Assembly: GCF_910592395.1 (NCBI RefSeq)
Contig: NC_088318.1
Span: 12,834,349-12,898,348 of the forward strand
DNA from: Lineus longissimus
Lineage: Eukaryota; Nemertea; Pilidiophora; Heteronemertea; Lineidae
Direction of reading: 5' to 3'
DNA: 64,000 nt
The position numbers were made by a program, and so were the translations under genes. Of this stretch, positions 39,529 to 53,024 are shown one piece after another. The notes under the pieces were generated by a model, which was given only the letters and a program-made list of their open reading frames with translations, was not told where the DNA came from and ran no database searches. Every line of letters starts with the position of its first letter. Positions within the stretch are counted from its first letter, which is position 1.

Positions 39529-42500
39529 CTACTTGGCTGTTAATATTCCCTTGAATTCTGTAACGAGAAAGAAAAATGATTCTTCGAGAGGACAACTCGA
39601 CATGCATTAGGCTTCTGATATTGACTTCAAGGATATGTTCTGCAAAAAGGGTTTTCATGCATCACTATAGCAGTGAAGCGAGATGGTATGGAAGCTATAG
39701 TCTTGGTGAAGACTTGACGGAAGCTGCCACTGACAATAGACATAGCGAAGGTCTTTCGGACTTTTGATGGCGTAAGCCATAACGCCGCACTTAAGTAAGT
39801 AAGTAGGTGCTAAGCAACGATGACAACTACCGCTTTGAAATGTGAAGATGAGGCCGTTTTCGGGCGAATAACGTGCTTTCGGTTAAATTGCTTTCAGATC
39901 TACTGAATGCGGGTAAACTAGACGGTCTTCACCAGAACCGTCAGACATCCGCCACAGACGCCGTCATTATTTAGGAAGTGACTACTTGGCAAGCCCGGCT
40001 TACCAAACAGCGACTTTTTCTTGTCCTGAATTGAGAGCCGAACTCATTAATATTAAAGTAAAGTCTCCAGCTCGCCAAACAGGGTAGATTTTTTACCTGT
40101 TTGGCTAGCCCGGCTGGCCTGTTCGGCGAGCGGCTTGCCAAATAGACCCGGCCCATTATTTAATACGTAGCGTACCTGCATAGTCCACTTTGCCATCACC
40201 ATTGAGATCTGCCTCTCGAATCATATCTAAGGCGTCTTCCTGTAAAAAAGAAAAGATAGGTCTTCACTTTACATGAAATACAATGGGACAGACCTTGGGT
40301 GATATGAATAAAGACTAGCAAATGCTTTTACTCCGGTTTTGTACAGGAAGGCCTAGTGTAAATGTACATGGAGATTTAGATAAAAGCATTTGCTAGTCTT
40401 TATTCATATCACCCCTTGTCACGCGTCTAGAAGAATGATTCATTATTTATACAGTTGAGGCTGCTGTAGATTCTGTATAAAGGCATCTTTTCCCTCATGT
40501 TTTAGATCCACTCCGCCGACCCTGACTCCGCTACACCGACGGGGGGAGGTTACGGATGGACGGAGTACCTCTCTGCTGGTTCAAAATGTATATAAAGGCG
40601 TATAAAACACGGAACGGGTATCTGTTTGGATGGCGTCTGTCTGGAGACTACAAAATGATATGTAAACGCCAACGACTTATCAAGTACCGCGCGGCGTCGC
40701 TAGTTGGGAGTATTGATCGCAGTAAGGGGCCCGCCATTAGATGGACAGGCCATAGCCTATACCGCAAATTACTCCTCTATTCATCTCGCCCTGGTAACTT
40801 CATTTAGCTGAACCAATAATGTAACTCTGTATGTTCATCCCCGAGAGGATAGTAATGTTACAGTTCACCTATAGTAAGTGGGGTCTCAGTCTGGGGCTAT
40901 AACCAATACGGTCATACACCATAACGTTGCACTTGAGAAGTGCTATATGTACACCTGAACCTACCCTGGTTATTGTTTCCCCTAACTTGATAAGGACGTT
41001 ATAAAGTTCATCCACGGATATAAAACCATCGGCGTCCTCGTCAAAAACTCGGAAAACGTCCCTAAATTCTTTCTCCGGGTCGGTATGGATCTTTTTGGCC
41101 ATCATCTCCAAAAACTCGCTGAAGTCTATCGTACCGCTGTCTGAAACAAAAACATAAAAAGGTGAAACAGCTCATCAATCAGCCGTCGTTCCCCTATCAA
41201 GTCTAAAATGCCCACTTTAAAGGCAGGACTCCATGCTCGGTGAAGGGACGTTGTCTCGAAGCTTTGTGCGTCAAGATGCAATCATCAGGACCAAGATGCT
41301 CAATTGGCATTAGAGACAAATTCCAGCGTTATCTCTATTAGGAAATTTTATTCATTGCAGTAACGTCTATAGATTAACGCCATGCAGCTTGGCTGCCATT
41401 AAAATGCAAATTGAGAAAGGTCGAGGTTTGGCAAGAGATTAATCAGTGAGCTATAGGGTGGTGGCAAGCCTCATCAGAGGTAAAGTACCCAGTATCAGTC
41501 TGATCCGGCAATAGGATGGGTAATTGGCTCATTACTTATCCAAGACCGAAGAGCCGATTCCGAGTCCCACCGGCCCGTGATAACATTCCTTGCGTTGGCG
41601 GGCGGACTCGTTCCTCCATACAAACAGAAAGTTATCTAGCACAGGAAGTCTAGCAAGGGAACTGTAATGTCATCAATGCTTAGGATATGTTCCTTGTCGA
41701 CATTGATTGAGGAAGATGGCTTCATTGGTAATTCCTGGACAAGTTTCTAAGTTATCCTTTCTATTCTTTATTACTTTTTTGAATATTGAGTTTGAAGCTC
41801 AGTACACGTTATCAGCTCGATATAATTGGGCGATTTCTGAGGTGTAATAATGGAAGAAATCCGAGAGCGAGAAGGAAATTTCGCTGTCAGTGACAGTTGC
41901 TCTTGCTATCACGGGGACACGCATTCCAACTTTGTATCGCCCCACCCTTATGGGGGGAGGGGAGGGTCTTATTGTTATTGAACTATGCAGTCTAATGTTA
42001 CTGTCTTCAAACCCTGGATAGCAGACAGTCCGTTATCCTCAAGAAAATCTATTGCTTAGGTTGGACCTATTAAGTATTCTGATAGACATTCAGAAAGACA
42101 GTGATTGAATGCGAAGCTGCCCAAATGGCCCATTTGCTGACCGAACTAGCCCGGTAGTTAAATAATGGCCCATTGGCTTCCAGGGTAATGTAAAGTGGTA
42201 AGACTACATGTACATTGTCTATAAAGCACTCCAAATGACTTCTGGTGGTTCTGATGATTCCTTTATTGTGACATATAGGGAGATACTGTCAGCAGCCATG
42301 TTGACAACCCTTCATCGAAAACACTCCGAGCATGTGAGGATGGGCGATTGTCGGCACAATCCTCTTTTTAGATACGGCACAGGTTGATAAAGGAGCCTGG
42401 ATCAAACTGCGGTTGACAGACATTACGCAGGCCGATGGACCTGCGATTATTGGGAGGAATACACTGAAATCGAGCCAGATCGGCCAACGACCTGTCCGTC

Positions 42501-45500
42501 GAATGTCCTTGCCGGACTGCTTATAGCCCTCGTTAAACATTGTCAATAGAGATTTATGGCCAGATGTCTAACTTATCACTGAAATGCATCCGTGACAACA
42601 TGGATGGATCAATATGTCACTTCCAAAGACGTTATGTCGCTAACAGTTGTTCTTGCAAATGTATGTTTGATTTACCGTCCAATATCGACCTCTTATAGGC
42701 ATATATACATAGGTTCTCCAAAGGGGTTCTCTGCCATAGAGATAACATTAGTCCACAGCCCATCGACCGTTATAATGTAGGATGACTTACCGTCCATATC
42801 GACCTCTTGTATATAGGCATATATAGGTTCTTCAAAGACGGTCTCTGCCCAAGAGATAACATCAGTCCACAGCCCATCGACCGTTATAATGTAGGATGAC
42901 TTACCGTCCATATCGACCTCTTGTATATAGGCATATATAGGTTCTTCAAAGGCGGTCTCTGCCCAAGAGATAACATCAGTCCATAGCCCATCGACCGTTA
43001 TAATGTAGGATGACTTACCGTCCATATCGACCTCTTGTATATAGGCATGTAGGTCCTCTAAAGAGGGTCTCTGCCCAAGAGATAACATCACAGTTCCTAG
43101 CTCATCCACCGTTATAAATCCATCACCATCTTTATCGAACACACTGAATGCTTCTTGGAAGGCTACAAGTAGAAAACATCAATATGATATTATTAACAAT
43201 TAGGCATAGCTCAGTGCAGTATCTACGAAGAGTGTTTTCATTATTCGATTGGAGAATTGGCAGTATTTCGCTTCGAATGGCCTGCTCTTGGCCATGCTTT
43301 GTCCGATTCTGGAAAAGCTAGTATATTAAGATACTTCGGACTTTCATTTTCCCGTGAATAAGAATATAGGGCACCAAATGATGTCAGTCAGTAAATTACC
43401 AAGTAAGACATGACGATGGGCGAAGTTTCGTGAGCTGCATAGCTAGAGACGATACGAAGTCTGTTTCGCCTGAATCACCAAATTGGAATGACATGTGATC
43501 ATCGACCAATCGGATACGATCCCTTGACGTACGCGTGACGTCAGAGAGAGGACACAGGAGGCTTAGCCTAATGTGATATTGGACCAAATCGAATGGATAG
43601 ACAGTAATAGTCACATTCTTCCATTCTGTCCAATCTTGTCAATGTCTCCATCTGAGCGTTATGGCAATTCACTCTGGTTTGTGGAGTTTTGAGAGCGCAT
43701 TTTATGGAACTGCGCTAATGAAGGTACATGTTGTTCTAGGCCGTGGGCCATATCGAAAAATTTACTTTTTATAAAATTCATGCTAGCATTTTGGGGGCAA
43801 AGCAACATGCTCATGCCGTTAGTAAGGTGCTTTCTTCCCATTAAAAAAAAATCTCGCAAAAAATAGTTCCTCCTCTTATTCCTTTATTGTATTCACTTGG
43901 AGACAGGGACAATGCTATGTAGTTGTCAACTATAATCCTCCTTTTTAGAAGAAATTTGTTTAGCCATCTTTTTGCTCTTATCATCTTTATTGCGCGCGAG
44001 ACGGGTCCCATGTGGTGATGTTACACTCTTATCTTGTCTCGAAGGTTCCAATCAGAAAAACACAATGAAATCGAACGGGATCAAGATCAATTTCAGCGCA
44101 GTGAAACGTGAGCGTATCTAAGCCATCGAATTGTTACAGAGATCTCATCCCATGATGTCATTTTCGAGTGGTACCAAATTGTCGATTTCGAATTGTCGCT
44201 AATCATCCAGATTCACGACGATCAATATGTAGGGAATGAAGTTAAAATACTAAAGGTCAGGTTAAGGAAGCAGTTCCTAAACTGGAACGATCGGGTGTTC
44301 AAAATGTCAGTGGTTTTGTTCAGATGGTCATTTCACAGCAATAAGTCTGGATGCCAAGCTTCGATTTTAGGTTGGCAAACTCCGTTACAGAGATCTGATG
44401 TCGCTCGTTGTTGTTGATTGATGGTCGCTCAACAGACCCCAAAAATGCACTGCACTCTACTCACCGCGGCTTTCAGCAAATCATGATGTAGATGAGGCCG
44501 TTCGTTTAGAATTATGGCACAAGACAGAAGAGAGTCTAATATTCTGCTTGTACATCAATTGGTCTATTTTGCTGGTGACCCCCCCCCCATGTTTTGTTTA
44601 ATACGAGATGCATCTATTTCTTTTAATCAGAGGCCAATATGTCAATCGAAGTTGACATTTAAAGTTTCCAAGGTTTTGTGTGAACTTAGCCTCAGCTTCT
44701 GAGTTGATTGATCGCTAACGAGCGGTCTTTCACACTTGATATTACACATCATTCAAGAAAAAAACTATTTACGAGCGAAGTGTCATTATAACGCTAAGAC
44801 GTAACCATGAATTCATCGATATTAAAACCTCTCAGTGTCATTCAGAAAATATGGATATCAAAGCAGATCGAAATAGAGGCGATTCTGATTGATTCCACAA
44901 TCGAGTAATATGTAACGTGGTATCTGACCTGTCAATCAAATCATCACTGTATTTGTCATGGACATATCAATCGGAAGGCCGGGGGCTACGGGTTGCTGGC
45001 AAGGAATAAGAGGTCATCGAAGGAACAACAATACCAAGGTAGACAGAAGACGGCGTTACATTATCCGTGGCAAATAGCTGAACACAAAATACATGTGGAT
45101 AGAATCTATCAAGCATGATAATATACGGCGCGATATCTCAAAATCGTCTATCAAATTGTGACTTCATTGGTCATGAGGAGATTAGTGCGAACGCCGTAGC
45201 CAATGTGTGCAAAATGAGTAAACGAGACGTCATCGAAGGGAAAGGAAGACCAAAGAAGGTAGTTGTCATATTTTGGCAAGAGCGGGACAAAGGAATTGTC
45301 CATTAGCTCTTGGCAAGACCGTTCGTTCGGAAGAATCATATGTTATAATCAACGATTTCTTACCAGCAATTTGATCTTCTGAGAATCCATATCTGTTTCT
45401 TATAGCGGCCACTTGCGTTGTCTGCAAAGAGAAAAAGAACCGCCGATTATTAGATTGTTATCATTTGTCGGTCCAGCAATTGTCTCCCGCTATCAGCAAG

Positions 45501-45749
45501 GCGTTGACTAAACATGATTTTATCCCGCTCGATCATATTCTGTTCATTCCGTTCATTTCGTCAATTCGATGAGGTCTCTTGCTGTAGTATCTTCAATTTG
45601 TCTCTAACGAAAATCCCCAGAATACGCGCAATAGAACGCAGCCTATAGAACACAATATACTCCTTTATGTCCCGAAATGATCGATATTTCACCAATTTTC
45701 TAAAACTCACGATTATTCCGTCTGGCCCAAAAGGCTGTGTTTTAGACAT
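39529..45749 (-). CDS. Calmodulin-like protein with four EF-hands, complete, 6 exons
   Basis: Exons 45711-45749, 45364-45421, 43019-43162, 40965-41140, 40176-40239 and 39529-39557, with GT-AG borders and closing phases, give 510 nt and 169 residues. The four loops are [36 protein letters not shown] and [12 protein letters not shown], each with calcium ligands at positions 1, 3, 5 and 12. The protein ends LTAK like calmodulin. An extra N-terminal segment of about 30 residues ([11 protein letters not shown]..) precedes the calmodulin-aligned part. The 3' half of exon 3 is tandemly copied into intron 3 (see the repeat entry), which could lengthen the protein. Exon 1 is short (13 codons) and is the least certain exon. 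It is divergent from canonical calmodulin, so a tissue-specific calcium sensor is a reasonable guess. Confidence 0.88.
39986..40142. mobile_element. Small palindromic element beside calmodulin-like exon 5
   Basis: About 157 bp with inverted ends TTGGCAAGCC (39986-39995 and 40132-40142) and an inner hairpin (CCAAACAGG / CCTGTTTGG, 40075-40104). It lies 34 bp from the exon 5 donor. Target duplication is not clear. Confidence 0.45.
40297..40414. repeat. Perfect 34-bp inverted repeat with 50-nt loop
   Basis: Arms 40297-40330 and 40381-40414 are exactly complementary and start GGGTGATATG. They sit in intron 4 of the calmodulin-like gene, 57 bp upstream of exon 5 on the minus strand. The arms have not decayed, which suggests either recent insertion of a hairpin element or selection on the stem. 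Confidence 0.75.
42672..43018 (-). repeat. Tandem copies of the 3' half of calmodulin-like exon 3, with donor
   Basis: Three extra units of 114-115 bp (starting on the minus strand after 43019, 42905 and 42791) repeat the end of exon 3 and the first bases of its intron. Each carries the GAG-GTC-GAT-ATG-GAC-G|GTAAG exon end and donor. 114 is a multiple of 3 and the first two copies have no stop, so donors with exon edges at 42905 and 42791 would add 38 or 76 residues in frame. The third copy has an extra T before the donor and a stop, so it is dead. The added segments keep YIQEVDMD but lose the upstream EF-hand loop. Confidence 0.8.
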
Positions 45750-48700
45750 AGCCGTCTGCTCAAACCTATTTCCTTGTATTGAATGCGGTATCGACGGCGG
45801 CTAACCAACGCATCGAATTCAATTTTGTTGCCCCGGCCTATTGGGTCTACCAGGGAAACGCATATTGAATTTTCTCCTATGCCACATGGTAATGCATTTA
45901 GGGACGAATACAGGACCAACCTCGTCTTGAGGTGACTTAGGGGATTTGATATATGTAAATCATTATCGACTTTAGCCGGGTAACGCTCGACCTACGTGAT
46001 GTACTCAAGCTACTTGGCAATAAGGTCAGTCAATGTCCTGTTGTAGTTTAGATGCACCTTTAGTGGGTGATTCAATGAGTAAGATAAAAGAAAAAGATTT
46101 CAAGGCTTTGCTATTAGAATAAAGTAAGGCACCTTATATCAAGAACTGATAGAGACTGCATACCCCAAACGACCGAATCAAGAACACAAGTATACGCGTC
46201 AGAGAGTTGGTTGAGATTTCGGACCATTTACAATCGTCTGATATTGAGCAGCCATATCGATTCGAATCAATTATGAACGTTCTTGAACCGAGCTACTGTT
46301 AACATACTTAGTCTATCGCTCATCGATCTAATTGGTCTAATACCAAGTATTCAAGGCACGAGTAGGGAGCCAAGTCTCAGCGGCACATGTTACACCGTTT
46401 ACACAATGCCCACTGCACCTTGCAATTCGCTTTGAACGAGGTTGGTGGCGAAGCAAATGTAAACTCCAGGCCAGGAAGCAAGCAAAGCGGGTACAAATGA
46501 AAATGACCACCAATTCGCTAATGTTTACCGTGCCAATTTTCCTCATCAATACATGTTACCATAAATAGCACTGATTCCAGAATGAAAAATGCGAGCATAA
46601 AAGATTCTGTCACAGGAACGCAGTAACCCCGCCATATTGTTTATCCGCTGCCAGGTAACTGAGAAAGAAACAAAGATGGCGGTGATTTGAAAGCGGGATG
46701 CTGAAGTAGATCGTCCACTTCCACAGATTGGGTGATAATTATCCTGCAATTGAAGTTCAGTGGAAAATTAATTGATTTCCCAAATGTTGAAGGAAAGGGG
46801 GAAGTAATGGGATGCATAGGATGTCATTCAAAATAACCTCTAACAGAACAACGCATGAATGGAGCAAATAAATCATTAAAATATGAGCCAGTGTAAACGA
46901 CGCTATCTGCGAAGGTGGTTAAACTTCATGTAATGACGATACTCTGCCAAGGAAGACAGCGCTAACTTCCCTAACCTTCTACAACTTACTCCAAACCTAC
47001 AGCCATCGGGCATGGATGATAACCCTCAACCGCCAAATCATTACCACCGCCAGATGCGTAACAAACACATCATTTCCTCACAAGTAATCAGATATATAAG
47101 TAATCATAGCCATGATAGCACAGTCTCAAACTAGTTGCCTCAAACCCAATATTGATCATGATCGGGTAATTACGGAAGGAGAAATCCTCAAGTTGCCCAC
47201 GTACTTTTGTGTTAAAGAAGCTTCTCTTCCAATACGTACAGAAATGTATTAAAGTGTAAAGCGGGGCGACGGAACAGAAAGACAATGGTATACTAATGAC
47301 TGATATTGTTAGTGTAAAATCGATGTGCATGTGCAAAATTTTGTTCCCTAAGTCTACAATGTTCTTATCAATGGTTGTAGCTTTCAGTACCTTAAATACT
47401 TGGAAACTACGGCCCGGTAAGTAAAAACCTAGACAAACCCTACTATCATTACTGTCACCACATCTTATGGAGCTTTCGATTTCCGATGGGTTCGGTGGCG
47501 GATATAATATGGTCATTCGTGTGAATGTCTCAGTAGGCTATCAGGTGGTTTTGCCATGAGCCTTATGAGCGATGAACATGACTGCACCTTTTGAACTACC
47601 TACATGTAGTTCGCCGACAGAAAATGTGTTTATTTATTAAACCACCTCATGACAGAAAGACTTGAATCTAAATTTTTCTTCCATCGTTCAGCCTTTTATT
47701 TCATTTTTAAAGAGAAGTGACTTAATTGGAGCATGTTTATAACTCGTTATGGTAATGTTATTGGTACCCATTAGCAACTGTTGGTAATGTCATGACGTGC
47801 TACGTGTAGCCTGAAGGTATACTTTGCCAGGTAATCTCTGGTTAGCACTATTATCATTTGCCTGATAGCAATTATGTAAGAAAATCGAATTTTCGCCAGG
47901 TTATGATAATCATATTGATTGGCCCTGTTTTGTTATTGTTCAGGCTTGGGACCTCTCGCTGTCTCAAGGCGGGAGGGGGGGTCGAACTCGATGAATCTGA
48001 TATGCGATATTTGATTAATACTTTTATGTTGGATACGTCTTCGCATTTACAAGTGCGTTCATTAAAAGTACAAGTTTCTTGCCTGCCGTACAAAGCTCAT
48101 TATTTTTGTGTAACCAGGTATTATAAGTTATTTAGTAACTTTTTACGACTGGCTATCAGATAGAAAGACCAAAACAACAGGGAATGACTACCGGTAATTT
48201 GAATCCGATCACAGTTACACCCTGACTGAAGCTAATATTATATAACAATTAATACGACGCGTTAATGGTTGGTCTAAGCGGAAGGAAATGTTACTGACTC
48301 AACACGATCCAACACATATTATCGATAATGTTGTCATCTATCATCATAAAACATGCTAAATCTTTAAATCAATCGAAAAGTACATGGAGCAACAAATAAA
48401 CAATACGTAAATAATGATCACTTAGAAATATCACACCATAAAATTATGTTTAGCGAATCTGAAACGAATTTCTAAACTTAGCTTCGAATGAATCGATTTG
48501 AAGGGAATGTGTAGTTTTTTGTTTGAAGATTGTGTATGATAATGAATAGGCGCTTTACTTTGATCTCACTTTGACGCCGATCTTAGTGGTAAATAGGGGA
48601 GAAGATGAAATATTTTCTGAATTCAAAGAAAATGGCACACATACATAATAGTATGTGGAATTAAAGCAAGATCTTGAAATATACGTTTTGCTTTATGAAC

Positions 48701-51700
48701 TAGATCTCTGAATCCAACCCACTAATTCAACATTTGCTAGTAGTTTCTTGTAGATCTATATATGCTTGTGTGTGGTGATGGAACTTGTCTATCTAGCGGT
48801 ATGAGCGCTGACGGCAACCGCTACACGACCCTACATGTAAATCGATGATGGTACGGAGTATATATTGCTTTCTGGTTCCTGGCCTCCAGGGTCGCGTTTG
48901 CAGCTGACCCCTAATGGTCTGATATTGCGGTAACGGGGGTTTTTCCCCAAAAGTACATTATGTACACTGTTTAGGTATACGCTTCGTTCTTGTAATAACC
49001 ACTGTAACATTTAGTTTCTTAATTTTTGTTTTTTGTTAATTTTCTTTTTCTCAGGCTGCATTTATTGTTACTCCAGTGTAGTTCAACGCAATGTATAACT
49101 CCATCGGCTTTGTGATGACTAGTCCCCAGACCCGAGGTTTCACTGCGACTCTTGACTGCTATCATAACCGTATAACGTGTAATACTAGTGGTTCCTCTTA
49201 TTTCACCAGGCCCTATTGGCTTTCTTACACGAACTGGTGATGCATAGGCTGCCCTGTACATTGGAAACTCACACTCCCGGCCATACTCCTTGCCAACAAA
49301 GCTATAGTATCTGCCTTTGAAACCCAATAGTTATTACTCAGCTCATGACATCAAAACCTTTTTTTACTCGTTCTTGCTTTGAGCGTCGCCTCAAATAATA
49401 TTCCAATATGTGGGTGGCACAGAAAGACGAGTGTTTTCTCATTTTGGACATGGTAACTTAAAAAAATGGCAATTGCGTCGTAAGTATCATGTACTTTTAC
49501 TGCTGTCTAGTCAATGAAAGTCATGGGTAGAGAATTTTACTTATTAGAATCCCATATCGGAACCGGTGTACATTTGTATTAACGTCATGTGTATGTTTTG
49601 TCTCTGTTTATCGATATTTGTGTGTTGAGTCCATTACAACCGCGCCGCGCCGTCCCAAAGCGATACTTGAGAGTCGACATGTACACAGTTTATCATGAAT
49701 AATTTACCGAATGCATGGTAGGATAATAGGATGCAATGAATGATTAACGGCATACAGTCCTGTTGGCTGTCTTTGCAGGGATTTGATATGTTTAAAAAAG
49801 CTAATGTCGTTAGGGAAGACATTAGTTTACTCTAGGGCTATAAAAGTTTTGTTCACTCTTGCTGCATGGCAGTGATTTGTTCCAAATGGACTCCATCAGC
49901 GGAACTGTTACTTGGCATTCGTCTACTGCGTCATACATGTCCTTACCAGTGACCACAATCTCCAATCCAACCAGTGCTATTTTATTCTATGACCAAAATA
50001 GCAATCTCAATCAGCTTCCACCGTATCATCGCTACCTGCAAAAAACCTCGCCACAAACAACTTGGCTGTCAAGAGAAAATCATTGCTACATCTTTTTCGC
50101 AAAGATTTCCGATATATCTTTTCAGTGACAGTCACTTTCATGGGATGCCACTAGTTTTTAAAAATAGCGCGGATCTCACCACCCACTCATACATGTATCT
50201 TCAAAACATGACATTCCACCAACGCTGGAGGCTAGAAACTCGAACTAGATCCCCACAAAGTCGGCTGTGAGGAGAACATCACATCATGTACGATCTTTAG
50301 AAATAAGTAAAAGCAATGATACACTTTTTGTTTCAGGGGTCATTCATGTCCATACAACGCAAATAGCAATATTGTCAAAGATTTCTTCGAAACACTACAC
50401 CACATCAGTGCTCCAGGCAAAGAACTCTCCCACAAACAACTAGGCTGTGCGGAGAAAAACACCATCACAAGATCTTCTCATTTTCAAAGTGCATTTCCCA
50501 CACTGTGGCCGTACTATTTCGATTAGTATTCTTCTCCTTTCATCCAACCTAACTCAACCCTGGGCAAAGCCATTACAGGCAGTGTTTAGTCTTGGTCAAC
50601 ATTGGATATGTGTTCAGACGCTCCCTGGTATTCCAGGGTTTTGGGAAAGAAAATGCAATTTAAGTATGAGAACCTCTCTTTTTACTTGCATAAATCTGTT
50701 GACCAATGATTTTACGATTCATGTATCGACAGCATTGGTCTGAAACCGCATCGGAGAGCACGTAGATTTCAGAACTTGCGTTAGGATAATTCCATGCTCC
50801 TGAAACTGCTTGTCAACGTCTTCAGAATTGCCTGAAATCAGGAGGAATTTCTCCTGTTACACCAATTCCCTTTTATCTGAATTGTATGAACAAAAAGCAA
50901 AGAGGCCAAGATAGAAATGAGCATGGGACACTGGCGGCGCTGAAGGTCGAACTGAAACTCAATGATACACCCCAACGCACCGACACACACCTTACTTCTC
51001 AAACCAACAATTTTCTGGGCAAGAGCGATCATGGAGACATTCTTGAGTGAAGAAAATGAAAAATAATCGCTGGGGATCCAAACAGTCGTGACTGCTAAAG
51101 CGCTGCCTCGCAATTCGAAAAGTGACTTTTTAAATTGACACCCTGAAAGCTGCCGCGATCGATAAGGTTGACTCTGTGATGAGTTGGAACGGCCATGGTT
51201 TACTTCTGGGATTTGATGGGATCTCTTCCCAGATCTTTTAAGACGTTTGAGAAATGGTAGAAGATTTGGCGACAAGCGACCCACCTTTGAACCTGAATGA
51301 CATTAATCTAGTGCATATGGGGTGACATTTTCGACCTCACTGACGTCTCGAAAAACATCTTCTGCATCCCCAACAACTGCGTGGCCTTACCTCAATTCTC
51401 AAGTGCTTGGCCTATTGGAGTCAGTATTCCGGCAAGCTTTGTATCGTCTGCATGACAAATCATAGCCGGATGCCCCAAACGTATAGACGTACTTTTCCCC
51501 ATCAGAAAAACTACAACAGCCAATGCTGGAAAACCGTTCTCAAGCTTCCTGTTCGTATTCATCAACAAGCTTTGTTCTACCGAGAAGATGGGACCACCGC
51601 CGGATTTCCCAACTGTATTGAAATAAATAGCTTTCCAGACAGTTTCTATTATTTGTGGTGATAAGTATGCGGTAAGCGTATAGAATGGTCAGGTAAGACG

Positions 51701-53024
51701 GCCATTTATCATGACTTTTATGGGTGATGACATTGCCAGCGTCGTGAAGGTCGAGGAAAAAATGCTTTGTTTCAGCCACCAGGTACCATGATCAGCCTGT
51801 TTGAAGGACTCGGCGATCACACAACATCATGAGCTATTATATATGAGCCAATAAATGATTGGAGTTACTGGAAGCCAGTCATCAACATACTTAATCAATG
51901 AACTGCGGCCATGACCTTGCCAGCAGTACTAAAATCAACAAGATATGTAATAATTGTGTGCATCATTCTGACATGGTGTAGCGCAGAGCAAACTTAATGC
52001 AATATGATATCTCGTTATGCGCAGTTTACAGTTCGGAGACATGGCATTGTGATCCCCGCCCATCGGCTAGTTTCACGCGGACTCTGTTCCGCAATCGATT
52101 TGTTTGGAGTTCGCTGTCAAATGGAGTGCTCTTCGCTTCATTTTGGTTCAGTCACAGCAAGCTTATCAATACACAATCCCCGCAGCCCGTAATCAAACCG
52201 AGTCAACGGATCAGCATTCTCAAAACAATATCAATAGACGGATGCGGCGAGTATCAGAATTCAAATAACAATCCCTGATCGATGTCGTATCGGCTTCCAT
52301 TGATGACAGCGGGTCGACTGATCTGTTAAATGTTTGACCTTTGTAGAATAGAGATTAGGCGAAATGGACGAAAGTGACATCAGATGGAGCAGGTCCAAAA
52401 TCAATCGGACGATCCTTTCATAACTTCGCCATATATAGCACCTTTGACGCCGAAGAGCACAAAATTCATTCCGACAAATAGATTCTTACATCTGTGAGAA
52501 AATCAAAAACACATCAGACTATTTTTTCATTAAAGAAATATCTAATCTTTCCCTAATCACTATTAATGATTGCTTTTTCGTGTGTTCTCCAAATATTCCA
52601 TCCTTCATTTCCGAACTAATGATATACAAAGTATATTAATATCAACGGCTATAATAATCTGATTTGGGAAAAACCGCTCCGGGTGGAACAATCTCGCAAA
52701 TGAAGATGGCAAATCTCATTTTTTATATACCGATGGGTACCTCCGGGGACCTATAGCACGTGACTATAGATACCTAAATATAATGATGTCGACTGTAACT
52801 GAAATTGCCCTATCGATCCGTTGCCCCCGTTATTTCTACCTGATTAATGTAACTATAGATAGTTCTTTCTCTCAGGTAAAAAGTAGTGCAAAGGGAGGTT
52901 GTACAATATGGCGGGCGGTATTGTTGTTCATGGTTCTATTTATGCAGAGTGCTGGTGGGTTGTAAAAAACGCCGAAAAGTGTATTATTGAGGAAGACGGT
53001 GTAAGATTTCCCATTAGTATTTGA
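45750..53024. other. Long intergenic stretch, no gene seen
   Basis: Contains only short ORFs without domains or matching splice frames, including a 148-codon and a 142-codon minus-strand frame that I reject. A weak set of related blocks (CCACAAACAACT.GGCTGT..GAGAA) occurs near 50051, 50250 and 50430. The calmodulin-like promoter should lie just above 45749 but no element is evident. Confidence 0.4.
50040..50470 (+). repeat. Weak diverged repeat blocks
   Basis: The block CCACAAA..GGCTGT...GAGAA.ATCA recurs about every 180-200 bp at 50051, 50250 and 50430 with heavy divergence. It could be an old tandem duplication. Confidence 0.3.

Noticed and set aside
42693-43142. A 149-codon continuous calmodulin-like ORF as the sole product
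   Set aside because: Its downstream part repeats the exon end and donor; the normal exon ends at 43019 and joins exon 4 to complete EF-hand 2. The longer reading is kept only as an alternative.
47088-47516. 142-codon minus-strand ORF with hydrophobic stretches
   Set aside because: No family resemblance, no splice context, and composition like translated noncoding DNA.
50838-51284. 148-codon minus-strand ORF
   Set aside because: It begins without an ATG, shows no domain, and has no matching splice partners.
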